From NCBI GenBank assembly GCA_001303585.1, contig LJTT01000036.1:1-46144 (forward strand): a stretch of DNA of 46,144 nt. The letters are read 5' to 3'. Shown here piece after piece: positions 1 to 8,093 of the stretch. Each line of letters begins with the position of its first letter. The first letter of the stretch is position 1. The DNA comes from Betaproteobacteria bacterium SG8_41. GTDB lineage: Bacteria > Pseudomonadota > Gammaproteobacteria > Burkholderiales > SG8-41. The position numbers and the translations under genes were made by a program. Under the pieces are notes generated by a model. That model worked only from the letters and a program-made list of their open reading frames with translations, was not told the origin of the DNA and made no database searches.

Positions 1-1193
1 TCCTCCACGACGAGCACCTTTGCAGGAAGCGCAGCCACCAGACGACGCATCAGGTAGCGAGGATCAATCGGCCGGTCTGCCGCTCGCTGATCGTATTCGG
101 CCGCGAGTCTTGCGCGCTGCGCAGACCAGTTGCGCTTTTCCAGTTCGTCGAGCCTGCCGCGCGCAAGCGCATCCTGTCCGGCAGCTCCAAACCTCCGCAG
201 GCATGGAACCAGCACGGCCAGCGTTTCCCGCACATTGGCCCTCAGCGCGATCTCGACGGGATAGTTCTTCCCGATGTCCCAATCCGCCTCGGTAATCTGC
301 ACGATGGGCAGTCCGTCGGGCAGCGCTTCCGTTGGGCTGTACACCGACATGCGGAGCGAATCACCCCCGAGACTGATCAACAGGTCGTGCTTGGAGAGTA
401 TGTCGCGCACTTTGGGCTGGTTTCTCGGCAGGCTCCCCATAAAGGCGCGGTGCTCCGACGGAAAATGCGCGGCATCCGGCACGGTCTGCTGGTACACGGC
501 CGCGCCGAGGACCTCGGCAAGCGCGGTGCACTCTGCCCAGGCCTCGTAGCGTGCAATCTCGTTTCCCACGACGATGACCGGCCTTTGCGCCTGAAGTAGC
601 CGGCGTGCCAGGCGCTCGACCGAGGCATCCGCCGGGCGCGCCGTCGGTTCGACGCGCGTTGAATGCCCGAAATCGAGCTCCGCCTCGCCATCGAGAATGT
701 CCCCGGGGAGGCTGATGAATACCGGACCCGCGGGTGGCGTGGTCGCCACCTTGGCCGCGCGGCGGAGAATCCGCGGCAGGTCCTCGACCCGCGTGACTTC
801 GATCGCCCATTTCACGAGCGGCTGGGCCATCGCGACAAGCGGCCCGTAGAGCAGCGGTTCCGTCAGCCCATGGCCCTGCTCCTGCTGACCGGCCGTAAGG
901 ATGATCGGGGAGTTGCAGAACCGGGCGCTGAAAAGCGAGCCCATTGCATTGCCGAGGCCGGGCGCGACATGAACGTTACAGGCGGTCAGGCGGTTTGACG
1001 CGCGCGCGAACCCGTCCGCCATTGCGACAACGGAGCTTTCCTGCAGGCCCAGCACGAAACGGATGTCGTTCCGATTGCCGACCGCTTCCATGATCGCAAG
1101 CTCGGTGGTGCCGGGGTTGCCAAAGAGATGGTCGACGCCCTCGTCGGCAAGGAGCGAGAGGAAGGCATCCCTTCCAGAAGCGCGGCGCCTCAT
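1..1193 (-). CDS. ThDP-dependent decarboxylase, benzoylformate decarboxylase-like (3' end outside window)
   Basis: The open frame runs from ATG at 1193 off the left edge (397 codons; the family has about 530-550), so the C-terminal cofactor domain is missing. The N-terminal Pyr domain shows FGNPGTTE, whose Glu31 should be the glutamate that activates thiamine diphosphate, and LQESSVVAMADGFARAS. NVHVAPGLGNAMG follows, with His75 at the position of the catalytic histidine of benzoylformate decarboxylase; the serine of that enzyme's GNPGS motif is Thr here. The central domain follows (RPVIVVGNE, then LISLGGD). The family decarboxylates or carboligates 2-oxo acids; the substrate here is unknown. 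GGGAG lies just upstream of the ATG. It follows the SMP-30 lactonase on the same strand, with a palindromic repeat between them. Acetolactate synthase-like activity cannot be excluded. Confidence 0.88.
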   Translation of the reverse strand, partial: MRRRASGRDAFLSLLADEGVDHLFGNPGTTELAIMEAVGNRNDIRFVLGLQESSVVAMADGFARASNRLTACNVHVAPGLGNAMGSLFSARFCNSPIILTAGQQEQGHGLTEPLLYGPLVAMAQPLVKWAIEVTRVEDLPRILRRAAKVATTPPAGPVFISLPGDILDGEAELDFGHSTRVEPTARPADASVERLARRLLQAQRPVIVVGNEIARYEAWAECTALAEVLGAAVYQQTVPDAAHFPSEHRAFMGSLPRNQPKVRDILSKHDLLISLGGDSLRMSVYSPTEALPDGLPIVQITEADWDIGKNYPVEIALRANVRETLAVLVPCLRRFGAAGQDALARGRLDELEKRNWSAQRARLAAEYDQRAADRPIDPRYLMRRLVAALPAKVLVVE

Positions 1194-1313
1194 CCCGTCT
1201 CCCCGCGGTTCACAAGGACGCTAAGGTAATGGATCGAATTCGCCACGCCGTCCATTGTGCCAACTTCAGGCGGCTGCGGCGAGATCCCGCGCCTCTCGCC
1301 CGGATAAGAGCGT

Positions 1314-1367
1314 AAAAAGGTGTCAGGACCCTTTTCGCAGCCCAAAAAAGGGTCCTGACACCTTTTT
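1314..1367. repeat. Perfect 22-bp inverted repeat, REP/REPIN-like
   Basis: Arms at 1314-1335 and 1346-1367 are exact reverse complements around a 10-nt loop; the core is GGTGTCAGGACCC. Each arm ends in a T run on its own strand, so the element could also act as a bidirectional terminator between the lactonase and decarboxylase genes. I recall the GGTGTCAGGACCC core as common in proteobacterial intergenic repeats tied to REP-associated tyrosine transposases, but no such transposase is in the window and I see no second copy. Confidence 0.75.
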
Positions 1368-1378
1368 CTGGAGCATGC

Positions 1379-1406
1379 CGTTCCGCCTTCTGCCTTCTGC
1401 CTTTGG
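1379..1406. repeat. Short 7-bp tandem array next to a stop codon
   Basis: Four consecutive heptads (CGTTCCG, CCTTCTG, CCTTCTG, CCTTTGG) end one base before the TAG of the lactonase gene (cta at 1408-1410). The same junction, ctttgggcta, recurs at the stop codon of the gene at 3800. Confidence 0.6.
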
Positions 1407-1407
1407 G

Positions 1408-2310
1408 CTACCGTCCCGGCGTCTTCACCCGTGCGCGGTATAGCGAGGTCTGGGCGGTGATATACAGGCTGCAACGGTCACCGCCGCCCCATGCGAAGTT
1501 CGTGGGTCGCTCCGGTGTGAGGATCACGCCAAGGCAGGCGCCCGCCGGATCGAAGATGTGCACTCCGCCCGGGCCCGTGCAGTAGAGGTAGCCCGCGCTG
1601 TCGAGTTTCATCCCGTCGGGACGGCCTTCCCCCTCGCCCGTTGTCTCTGCCCACACGGATCCGCCTGAGAGCGAGCCATCTCGCTTCACGTCGAAGACGC
1701 GAATATGCAGGCGCGGCGTATCGTTGATGAACAACCGCGATTCATCCTGCGAGAAGCACAATCCGTTGGGTTGCTCGAAGTCGTCGACAAGGAGCCGCAG
1801 TCCCGAGCCATCCGGCGCGACCCGGTACACCCCGCGGAAATCGAGCGTGAGCGCGCGCGGCACGCCAACGTCTTCGCGGATGCGCCCGAAAGTGGGATCC
1901 GAAAAATAGATCGCGCCGTCGGACTTGAGCGTCAGGTCGTTCGGACTGTTCAGTTCCTTGTCCTCGAAATGCGAAGCGAGCACGAAGAAGGAGCCGTCCC
2001 GCTCCTCGCGTACCAGCCGACTCGTCGCATGCTCGCAGGTGATGAGACGCCCTTCGCGGTCGAAAGCGTTGCCGTTGCCTTTGTTGCTCGGCTGGCGAAA
2101 CGTCGTGACGCCCGCCCCCGGCTTGAACGAGCGCATGTGGTCATGCTTCATATCGCTGAAGATAAGCCGTCCCCCGGCACGATCCCACACCGGTCCTTCC
2201 GTAAAGCCAAATCCTGTTGCGACTTGCTCGACACGAACATCTTTGCCGACGACGTCAAGCAATCGCTGGTCGCGCACCTGCAAGTGCACCGTGCCTTGCG
2301 TATTCATCAT
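1408..2310 (-). CDS. SMP-30/gluconolactonase/LRE family lactonase
   Basis: A 300-residue six-bladed beta-propeller protein of the SMP-30 family, which hydrolyses sugar or aromatic lactones with one divalent metal ion. Visible landmarks are FTEGPVW (metal-binding Glu near residue 39), NSPNDL (Asn), EQPNGLCFS and RPDGMKLD (Asp), the usual metal and catalytic positions. There is no signal peptide, so it should be cytoplasmic. Two ATG codons are adjacent (2310 and 2307); GAGGTGAC lies just upstream and its spacing favours the second, making the protein 299 residues. The next gene downstream is the ThDP decarboxylase. The substrate is not predictable from sequence. Confidence 0.9.
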   Translation of the reverse strand: MMNTQGTVHLQVRDQRLLDVVGKDVRVEQVATGFGFTEGPVWDRAGGRLIFSDMKHDHMRSFKPGAGVTTFRQPSNKGNGNAFDREGRLITCEHATSRLVREERDGSFFVLASHFEDKELNSPNDLTLKSDGAIYFSDPTFGRIREDVGVPRALTLDFRGVYRVAPDGSGLRLLVDDFEQPNGLCFSQDESRLFINDTPRLHIRVFDVKRDGSLSGGSVWAETTGEGEGRPDGMKLDSAGYLYCTGPGGVHIFDPAGACLGVILTPERPTNFAWGGGDRCSLYITAQTSLYRARVKTPGR

Positions 2311-2736
2311 GTCACCTCATTTCTGCTGTTGTCGTATGAGGATACCGCTCGGTGTCCACTGCGGATGGTAACAGGGCCCTTACCTAGGGATGAGGGAAGG
2401 GGTCCAAGTGCTTCTCAATCCTTTTCCTTGCCCATCACCCATCGCCCATCACCCGTCACGCATCACGGGCGTCGAGTGAAAGGTCCATGACAGGTTGCCA
2501 CGATGAAATGCCGGGCCGTTTTAGGAGAATCCCGCGAGCGAGATTTCGCATTGTTCAGGAACCCGTTTCGATTGCCTAAAAGCCTCGTTAGCAAGAGGGT
2601 TGACGGCAGCGGATGGCTGCCTATCATCGTCTTTGCAAATCCCGTCGTTTCACCTTCAGCCGTCCAACAAATAAATTCATGAATTTCAGCACGTTTGCGC
2701 CCGCGAACATCGATGCCAAATCGAGGAGAAAATACC
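2311..2736. other. Intergenic region with a heptad array
   Basis: This divergent gap between the lactonase (minus) and the dienelactone hydrolase (plus) has no convincing gene. It holds a five-unit 7-bp array at 2431-2465 (CCCATCA, CCCATCG, CCCATCA, CCCGTCA, CGCATCA) and, further right, the promoter and leader of the plus-strand gene. Confidence 0.6.
2600..2627 (+). promoter_or_regulatory. Probable sigma-70 promoter of the dienelactone hydrolase gene
   Basis: TTGACG (2600-2605) and TATCAT (2622-2627) are separated by 16 bp. Transcription would begin near 2634, leaving a leader of about 100 nt. It is the best match in the gap; there is no expression evidence. Confidence 0.5.
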
Positions 2737-3618
2737 GTGAACCAGCAGGAAATCGACCAGCGGATATACGATCTTTACGATGAGTACTGTCATGGCTTCA
2801 TCGACCGGCGGGAGTTCTTTCGCCGCGCGGGAGCGCTGACCATCGCCGGCGTATCCGGCCTTGCGATGGCACAGGCCCTGCTTCCGCGCTACGCCGAGGC
2901 ACAGACCATCTCGTTTACCGACAAGCGCATCAAGGCGGTTTACGTCGATTACCCGTCGCCCGGCGGGACGTCCGGGAACATGCGCGGCTACCTGGTCCAG
3001 CCCGCAGGCGAGGGGCCGTTTCCTGCGGTGCTCGTAATTCACGAGAACCGCGGCCTGAACCCCTATATCGAGGACGTGGCCCGGCGCGCCGCGGTGGAGG
3101 GTTTTCTCGCCCTGGCGCCTGACGGGCTCTCTCCCGTCGGCGGCTATCCGGGCAATGACGATGACGGGCGCACCCTGCAGCGGAGCCTGGATCAGACCAA
3201 GCTCAAACAGGACATGGTCAACAGTGCCCGCTACCTCAAATCACATGCGGCCTCGAACGGCAAGCTCGGCGCTACAGGTTTCTGCTGGGGCGGCGGTACC
3301 ACTAATTTCCTGGCGGTAACGCTCGGCGCCGATCTGCAGGCTGCAGCGCCGTTCTACGGCGCTGCAGCCAAGTCCGAGGACGTAGCCAGGATCCGCGCCC
3401 CGCTGCTGATCCATATGGCCGAGGACGACCCCCGGATCAACGCCATGTGGCCGGACTTCGAAGCCGCGCTGAAGGCGAGCGGCACCCACTATCAAGCGCA
3501 CGTTTACCCTGGTACCAAACACGGCTTCCACAATAATTCAACGCCGCGTTACAACGAAGCGGCGGCGGACCTCGCGTGGAAGAGGACTATCGCCTTCTTC
3601 AAACAGCATCTCGCCTGA
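2737..3618 (+). CDS. Dienelactone hydrolase family protein with Tat signal
   Basis: A 293-residue protein of the dienelactone hydrolase family, alpha/beta hydrolases that in the best-known case open dienelactones of chloroaromatic breakdown. The nucleophile is Cys183 in GFCWGG; Asp230/231 (AEDDPRIN) and His262 (KHGFHN) complete the triad, and Glu103 in HENRG matches the glutamate typical of the family. The N-terminus has RREFFRR (Arg24/25) followed by a hydrophobic stretch ending in AEAQ, a twin-arginine signal, so export to the periplasm is likely. I chose GTG at 2737 because GAGGAG sits 8 nt upstream; the longer frame from 2695 has no such site. It stands alone on the plus strand. Confidence 0.9.
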   Translation: MNQQEIDQRIYDLYDEYCHGFIDRREFFRRAGALTIAGVSGLAMAQALLPRYAEAQTISFTDKRIKAVYVDYPSPGGTSGNMRGYLVQPAGEGPFPAVLVIHENRGLNPYIEDVARRAAVEGFLALAPDGLSPVGGYPGNDDDGRTLQRSLDQTKLKQDMVNSARYLKSHAASNGKLGATGFCWGGGTTNFLAVTLGADLQAAAPFYGAAAKSEDVARIRAPLLIHMAEDDPRINAMWPDFEAALKASGTHYQAHVYPGTKHGFHNNSTPRYNEAAADLAWKRTIAFFKQHLA

Positions 3619-3681
3619 CCGCGCCTTCGCCTCAGCGTCGACACCCCGTAGCGACGGCAAGCTTTACGCGCACGGGACGCG

Positions 3682-3799
3682 GTTCAAAGTTCAACGTTCC
3701 AGTTTCAGGATTCACGGCTCAAGGATTCTGCATTCGAACCCAGGGCTTGAGCTTGGAACTTGGAACCTTGAACAAGACTATCTGACTTCTGACTTTGGG
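3682..3799. repeat. Inverted pair of 7-bp GTTCNNN arrays
   Basis: The left arm reads on plus in exact heptads from 3682 (GTTCAAA, GTTCAAC, GTTCCAG, then drifting units to 3723). The right arm reads on minus away from the stop codon at 3800: AGTCAGA twice, TAGTCTT, then GTTCAAG, GTTCCAA, GTTCCAA and GCTCAAG, all in one 7-bp register. The two arms could pair imperfectly. The array fills the gap between the convergent hydrolase and small membrane protein genes. Confidence 0.7.
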
Positions 3800-3991
3800 C
3801 TAGCTCATCCTTCCGACCGGCGGCGGCCAGCCGAAGATCGCAGCGAAAACGGCGAAAAAAATAAAGCCGAGGATGAAGAGGATGACGATTGCCGGGATGG
3901 CGGCGAGCGTCCACTTCACCATGAGCACCACCATCGACCAGAACGGGATCTTGATGTCGGTGACAACGACTTGTTGAGTGCCATCTGCCAT
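3800..3991 (-). CDS. Small membrane protein, unknown function
   Basis: A 63-residue protein beginning MADGTQQ. A polar N-terminus of about 15 residues is followed by a long hydrophobic region (residues about 18-53, rich in Val, Ile and Phe) that could form one or two membrane helices, and a short tail PPPVGRMS. I do not recognise a family. The start at 3991 is set by AGGGAG upstream; the longer frame to 4123 lacks support. It is the last gene of a possible minus-strand run with the NHL-repeat protein, about 220 bp away. Confidence 0.65.
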   Translation of the reverse strand: MADGTQQVVVTDIKIPFWSMVVLMVKWTLAAIPAIVILFILGFIFFAVFAAIFGWPPPVGRMS

Positions 3992-4160
3992 ATCGATGTT
4001 CTCCCTGGATGAGAAGCACGAGCCGCGCTCGATCGAAGCGTGACTTTCAGCCGGAAGTTCTCGAGCCCTTACAGCACAGAGCGCCTCCTGATCGAACGAT
4101 GCCGAGAATTGATGGCAAGGCAAAACGGTGGCCGGAGCCGTTTACGTGGCAGCTGGACTG

Positions 4161-4212
4161 TTCTCATCATAATTTATGATCACCATCACCCATCACCATT
4201 TCTCATCGCCTC
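4161..4212. repeat. CATCACC-type repeats with a short palindrome
   Basis: Tandem-like CATCACC and TCATC units run up to the TAA at 4213-4215 of the NHL gene. An AT-rich inverted repeat (4166-4180, atcataa/ttatgat) is embedded. It resembles the 7- and 13-bp ATCACC arrays elsewhere in the window. Confidence 0.45.
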
Positions 4213-5139
4213 TTATCGGGTCTTGACGAGCTTCTGTACCCGCCAGTTCAACGTATCGGCGACGTAGATCGCCTTCTCGTCACGACTCAGGGCGAGGTAG
4301 TGAGCCTCGCCGTACTCGCCGAGGCCCTTTCCCTGCCGTCCGGTTGCACCCAGCACGTTGCCCTCGAGGTCGAGCTTCATGATTCGCCCCGCGTGCCCGT
4401 GCGCGAGGAAGATATGCTGATCGCGGCTCATGCACAGCCCGCATGGCGTGCCGGGATGGAGTGACTCCCTGAGATACGTTCCGTCAGCGTCGAACACCTG
4501 GATTCTCTGGTTCGAGCGGTCGGCTACGAAGAGCCGCCCTTTTGCATCGGTTGCGACCGAGTGCGGCTGCCTGAACTGGCCGGACGCGGTGCCTTCTCCA
4601 CCCCAGGTCTTGACGAAGGTGCCGTCCGCCTCGAACTTGAGAACGCGGGATTCACCCTTGCCGTGACCCTGGCTCACGTAGAACTCTCCTGCCGGCCCAA
4701 ACGCGATATCGTTGGGCTCGTCAAAGGCGCGCAGATGACCGTACGCGTGCCATTCCGCTGCGGTGTCCTTCAGGCCCAGCACCATCAGGATTCTGCCGCG
4801 GGGGTCGAACTTCACGACGATGTGCGAGCCGATGTCGGTGGCCCAGATGTTGTCGTCGGGGTCGATGCGCAAACCATGGGGCCGCGAGAATATGCCCTCC
4901 GCCAGCGAGCGAAGGTAGCGCCCGTTGCGATCGAACTCCATCAGGCAACGCGGCCCGCGGTGAAATACGAAGATGTTTCCCTTCGAATTGACTGCCACGC
5001 CCGAGCAGGGACCGAAGTTGGCGCCCTTGGGAAGCCTGAAGCTCTCGGGAACCGGCCGATATCCGAGGTCGGGAATGTGGGTCGAAGTTGACGGCGACGC
5101 AGCCGCGCCCGGCCGCTCTGCGCCAGCTCTGTGGGTCAT
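4213..5139 (-). CDS. NHL-repeat six-bladed beta-propeller protein
   Basis: A 308-residue protein of repeated NHL-type blades: GVAVNSKGNIFVFHRG, GLRIDPDDNIWATD, DIAFGPAGEFYVSQ, SVATDAKGRLFVADR and a final blade ending IYVADTLNWRVQKL. The pattern resembles the lyase domain of peptidylglycine alpha-amidating enzymes and other bacterial NHL proteins, which serve as binding scaffolds or lyases. No signal peptide is evident. ATG at 5139 is chosen because AAGGAGAA lies about 5 nt upstream; the frame extends to 5193 without a ribosome site. It is preceded 64 bp upstream by the alpha/beta hydrolase gene, so the two are probably co-transcribed. The ligand is unknown. Confidence 0.82.
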   Translation of the reverse strand: MTHRAGAERPGAAASPSTSTHIPDLGYRPVPESFRLPKGANFGPCSGVAVNSKGNIFVFHRGPRCLMEFDRNGRYLRSLAEGIFSRPHGLRIDPDDNIWATDIGSHIVVKFDPRGRILMVLGLKDTAAEWHAYGHLRAFDEPNDIAFGPAGEFYVSQGHGKGESRVLKFEADGTFVKTWGGEGTASGQFRQPHSVATDAKGRLFVADRSNQRIQVFDADGTYLRESLHPGTPCGLCMSRDQHIFLAHGHAGRIMKLDLEGNVLGATGRQGKGLGEYGEAHYLALSRDEKAIYVADTLNWRVQKLVKTR

Positions 5140-5203
5140 TCGACTTCTCCTTGCATGCGCGGCCACTTCATCGCCGACCGCTGCATCGCCCACCCACGCG
5201 CGC

Positions 5204-6172
<969 letters not shown>

Positions 6173-6198
6173 CGTCATTCGCCGGCCGCGATCATTCA

Positions 6199-6801
6199 TC
6201 ACGCTTTGACCGGCCGGTGCTTGCCCAGCTTCCAGCCGTGCTTCGCGATGTGCGCCTCGGCTTCGTGGATGGGCTCCTCCTCGAGCGGCGTTGCCATCGT
6301 GTCGTTATAGCGGTTCATGAAGCCGTAGTAAGCAATGAGCCCCGTTATCTCGACGATCTGGCCCTCGTTCCAGTACTTTTTCATCTTCTCGAAGAGTTCG
6401 TCGGTGACATCGTTGGGCTGCGACGCGGCCGCGATGGCGAAATCGATGGCCACCCGCTCGGCATCCGTGAAGAGCGGGCTCGTCTTGTACTCCCAGACCT
6501 TGTCGAGTTTCTCTTCCTTTATTCCGTCCCGGAGCGACCCCCCGGAAGTATGCGCCATTCAGTAATGGCAGCCGTGCGTGCGCGACGTTACGTAGCCGAG
6601 CAGCCGCTTGAAACCGACGCTCACCTCACCCTGCGGATCGTACACGGCGGCATTAAGCGCGCGGATTGCGCGCAGGATCTTGGGCTTGCGCTGAAGTATC
6701 AGCTGGCTGTTCGGGATGTAGTGCCCACTCTTCTTCAACTTGTCAAAAATCTCGTTCAGCTCGGGAACCGAGCCAGCCGGAAGCGGTTCGAGACGCGGCA
6801 T
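6199..6801 (-). CDS. AhpD/carboxymuconolactone decarboxylase-like protein, probable selenoprotein (Sec81)
   Basis: One reading frame of 200 codons is interrupted only by TGA at 6559-6561 (codon 81). The N-terminal part ends SRTHGCHY and the downstream part begins MAHTSGG; members of this family, as I know them, read GCxYCxAHT here, so TGA falls on the second Cys of the CxxC redox motif (Cys78, Sec81, His84). The remainder (VWEYKTSPLFTDAERVAIDFA, then FMNRYNDTMATPLEEEP) matches the full-length family. CMD/AhpD proteins are small helical thiol peroxidase/reductase-like enzymes or decarboxylases. A SECIS-like hairpin follows the TGA. GAGGAG lies 5 nt before the ATG at 6801. The alternatives are a nonsense mutation or two coupled genes (TGATG). 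It lies between the BKACE gene and the alpha/beta hydrolase, all on minus. Confidence 0.75.
6522..6547 (-). promoter_or_regulatory. SECIS-like hairpin downstream of in-frame UGA
   Basis: Counting from the base after UGA, nt 12-16 (UUCCG) pair with 33-37 (CGGAA) and nt 17-20 (GGGG) pair with 25-28 (CUCC), leaving a GUCG apical loop at 21-24 and a 4-nt bulge on the 3' side. Bacterial SECIS elements need a small apical loop with a G in its first positions about 16-37 nt after UGA. The GGUC at nt 20-23 resembles the GGUC of the E. coli fdhF element at almost the same distance. Confidence 0.6.
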
Positions 6802-6878
6802 TTCAACTCCTCTTTAGTTTGCGTTGTAGGGAGAAACCTTACCACGATTCCACAACACTCAAGGTTCAAGCAACGTTG

Positions 6879-6962
6879 GACGAACCATGAATACGAAGCT
6901 CCCAACATTGAACTTTGAACACGGAACTTTGAACAGGGAACCTCGAACCCGGAACGTTGAAC
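6879..6962 (-). repeat. Twelve-unit GTTCNNN heptad array
   Basis: Read on minus from 6962, twelve units keep exact 7-bp spacing. They begin GTTCAAC, GTTCCGG, GTTCGAG, GTTCCCT and later include GTTCAAA and GTTCAAT; the last three (GCTTCGT, ATTCATG, GTTCGTC) drift. The first four bases are nearly fixed and the last three vary. The array lies between the end of the BKACE gene and the start of the selenoprotein-like gene. Confidence 0.8.
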
Positions 6963-6978
6963 GGGTTTTTCGTCACCC

Positions 6979-7002
6979 GGCTTCTGACCGAGGTCAGAAG
7001 CC
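6979..7002. terminator. Perfect palindrome spanning the BKACE stop codon
   Basis: Arms of 11 bp (ggcttctgacc / ggtcagaagcc) flank a 2-base centre. The TGA stop of the BKACE gene (6994-6996) lies inside the right arm. On plus it is followed by a T run (gacttttt); on minus there is no T run directly after it. It may act in 3'-end formation or RNA stability. Confidence 0.5.
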
Positions 7003-7932
7003 GACTTTTTCCATCCCCTTCAGCGCCAGGCGCTGCCGCGCTTCCATGGGGGTCGCTATCTCCAGCGAGAGCTCCTCGAGGATGCGCCGGATTTTCGAGA
7101 CCTGCTCGGCATTGCTCGTGGCGAGCTTGCCCTTCCCGGCATAGATGCTGTCCTCCAGTCCGACGCGGACATTCCCGCCGCAGATGCCGGCCATCGTCGT
7201 GAGCGCCATCTGGTGGCGCCCCGCGGCCAGCACGGACCATTCATAGCCGTCGCCAAAAAGCTTGTTGGCGATCGAGCGCATGTGCATCAGGTTGTCGGGG
7301 TCGGGACCAATTCCGCCCAGGATGCCGAAGATCGTCTGCACGAACAGCGGCGGCTTCACGAGCTTGCGGTCGAGCAGGTGCGCGAGATTGTAGAGGTGCC
7401 CGACGTCGTAGCACTCGAACTCGAAGCGCGTGCCACAGCCCTCGCCCAGATGCTTCAGCATGTACTCCATATCCTTGAAGGTGTTCCGGAAGATGAAGTC
7501 CCGGCTCGCCTCGAGATACTGCGGCTCCCAGTCGTATTGGAACTGCTTGTACTTGTCGAGATTGGGGAAGAGCCCGAAGTTCATCGAGCCCATGTTGAAC
7601 GAGCACATCTCCGGCTTGACCTGAAGCGGAGCGGCCAGCCGATCCTGCACCGTCATGTTGTGGCCGCCGCCGGTGGTGATATTGATCACCGCGTCGCAGT
7701 TGTCCCGGATCGCCGGCAGGAACTCCATGAACACCTTGGGATCGGGTGTGGGCCGTCCGTCCTTCGGGTCGCGCGCGTGCAAGTGAATGATCGCGGCGCC
7801 GGCCTTGGCTGCGGCAACGGACTCATCTGCAATCTGCTTCGGCGTGATCGGCAAATGCGGCGTCATCGTCGGCGTGTGGATCGAGCCGGTCACTGCGCAG
7901 GTGATTATTACCTTCTTATTTGCCTGTGCCAC
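6994..7932 (-). CDS. BKACE family protein (3-keto-5-aminohexanoate cleavage enzyme-like, DUF849)
   Basis: A 312-residue TIM-barrel protein of the beta-keto acid cleavage enzyme family, which condenses a beta-keto acid with acetyl-CoA and splits it into acetoacetate and a CoA ester using zinc. Family landmarks visible are ITCAVTGS near the start, AGAAIIHLHARDP (zinc-ligand HxH), INITTGGG, a FECYDVGHLYNL segment, QTIFGILGG and GGNVRVGLEDSIY. GTG at 7932 is the start, with GGGGAGG 8 nt upstream. The substrate of BKACE proteins is set by active-site residues I cannot assign from sequence alone. The neighbours (cyclase upstream, CMD-like redox protein downstream) suggest a ring- or side-chain-degrading pathway. 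Confidence 0.9.
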   Translation of the reverse strand: MAQANKKVIITCAVTGSIHTPTMTPHLPITPKQIADESVAAAKAGAAIIHLHARDPKDGRPTPDPKVFMEFLPAIRDNCDAVINITTGGGHNMTVQDRLAAPLQVKPEMCSFNMGSMNFGLFPNLDKYKQFQYDWEPQYLEASRDFIFRNTFKDMEYMLKHLGEGCGTRFEFECYDVGHLYNLAHLLDRKLVKPPLFVQTIFGILGGIGPDPDNLMHMRSIANKLFGDGYEWSVLAAGRHQMALTTMAGICGGNVRVGLEDSIYAGKGKLATSNAEQVSKIRRILEELSLEIATPMEARQRLALKGMEKVGF

Positions 7933-7968
7933 TTCGCAATCCTCCCCGCTCTGGCCTGTGCTTTAAAT

Positions 7969-8087
7969 GGTGATGAGTACTGGTGATGATTACTGGTGAT
8001 GAATAGTGGTGATAAGAAGCGCTTTCCCCCAACTCCTATCACCCGTTTTCATCACTATTTCTCATCACCATCTTTCATCACCATTTG
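7969..8087. repeat. Inverted 13-bp tandem-repeat element, copy 1
   Basis: Left arm: three 13-bp units from 7969 (GGTGATGAGTACT, GGTGATGATTACT, GGTGATGAATAGT) and a partial fourth. Right arm: three 13-bp units from 8049 (TCATCACTATTTC, TCATCACCATCTT, TCATCACCATTTG), complementary to the left. It ends six bases before the TAA of the cyclase gene at 8094 and lies upstream of the BKACE gene. Confidence 0.85.
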
Positions 8088-8093
8088 GATGGC

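Noticed and set aside
6199..6801. Split gene read as two separate proteins (80 and 119 residues)
   Set aside because: Both halves are in the same frame, together give the full family length, and the stop is exactly at the catalytic Cys codon with a SECIS-like hairpin after it. A TGATG coupling remains a weaker alternative.
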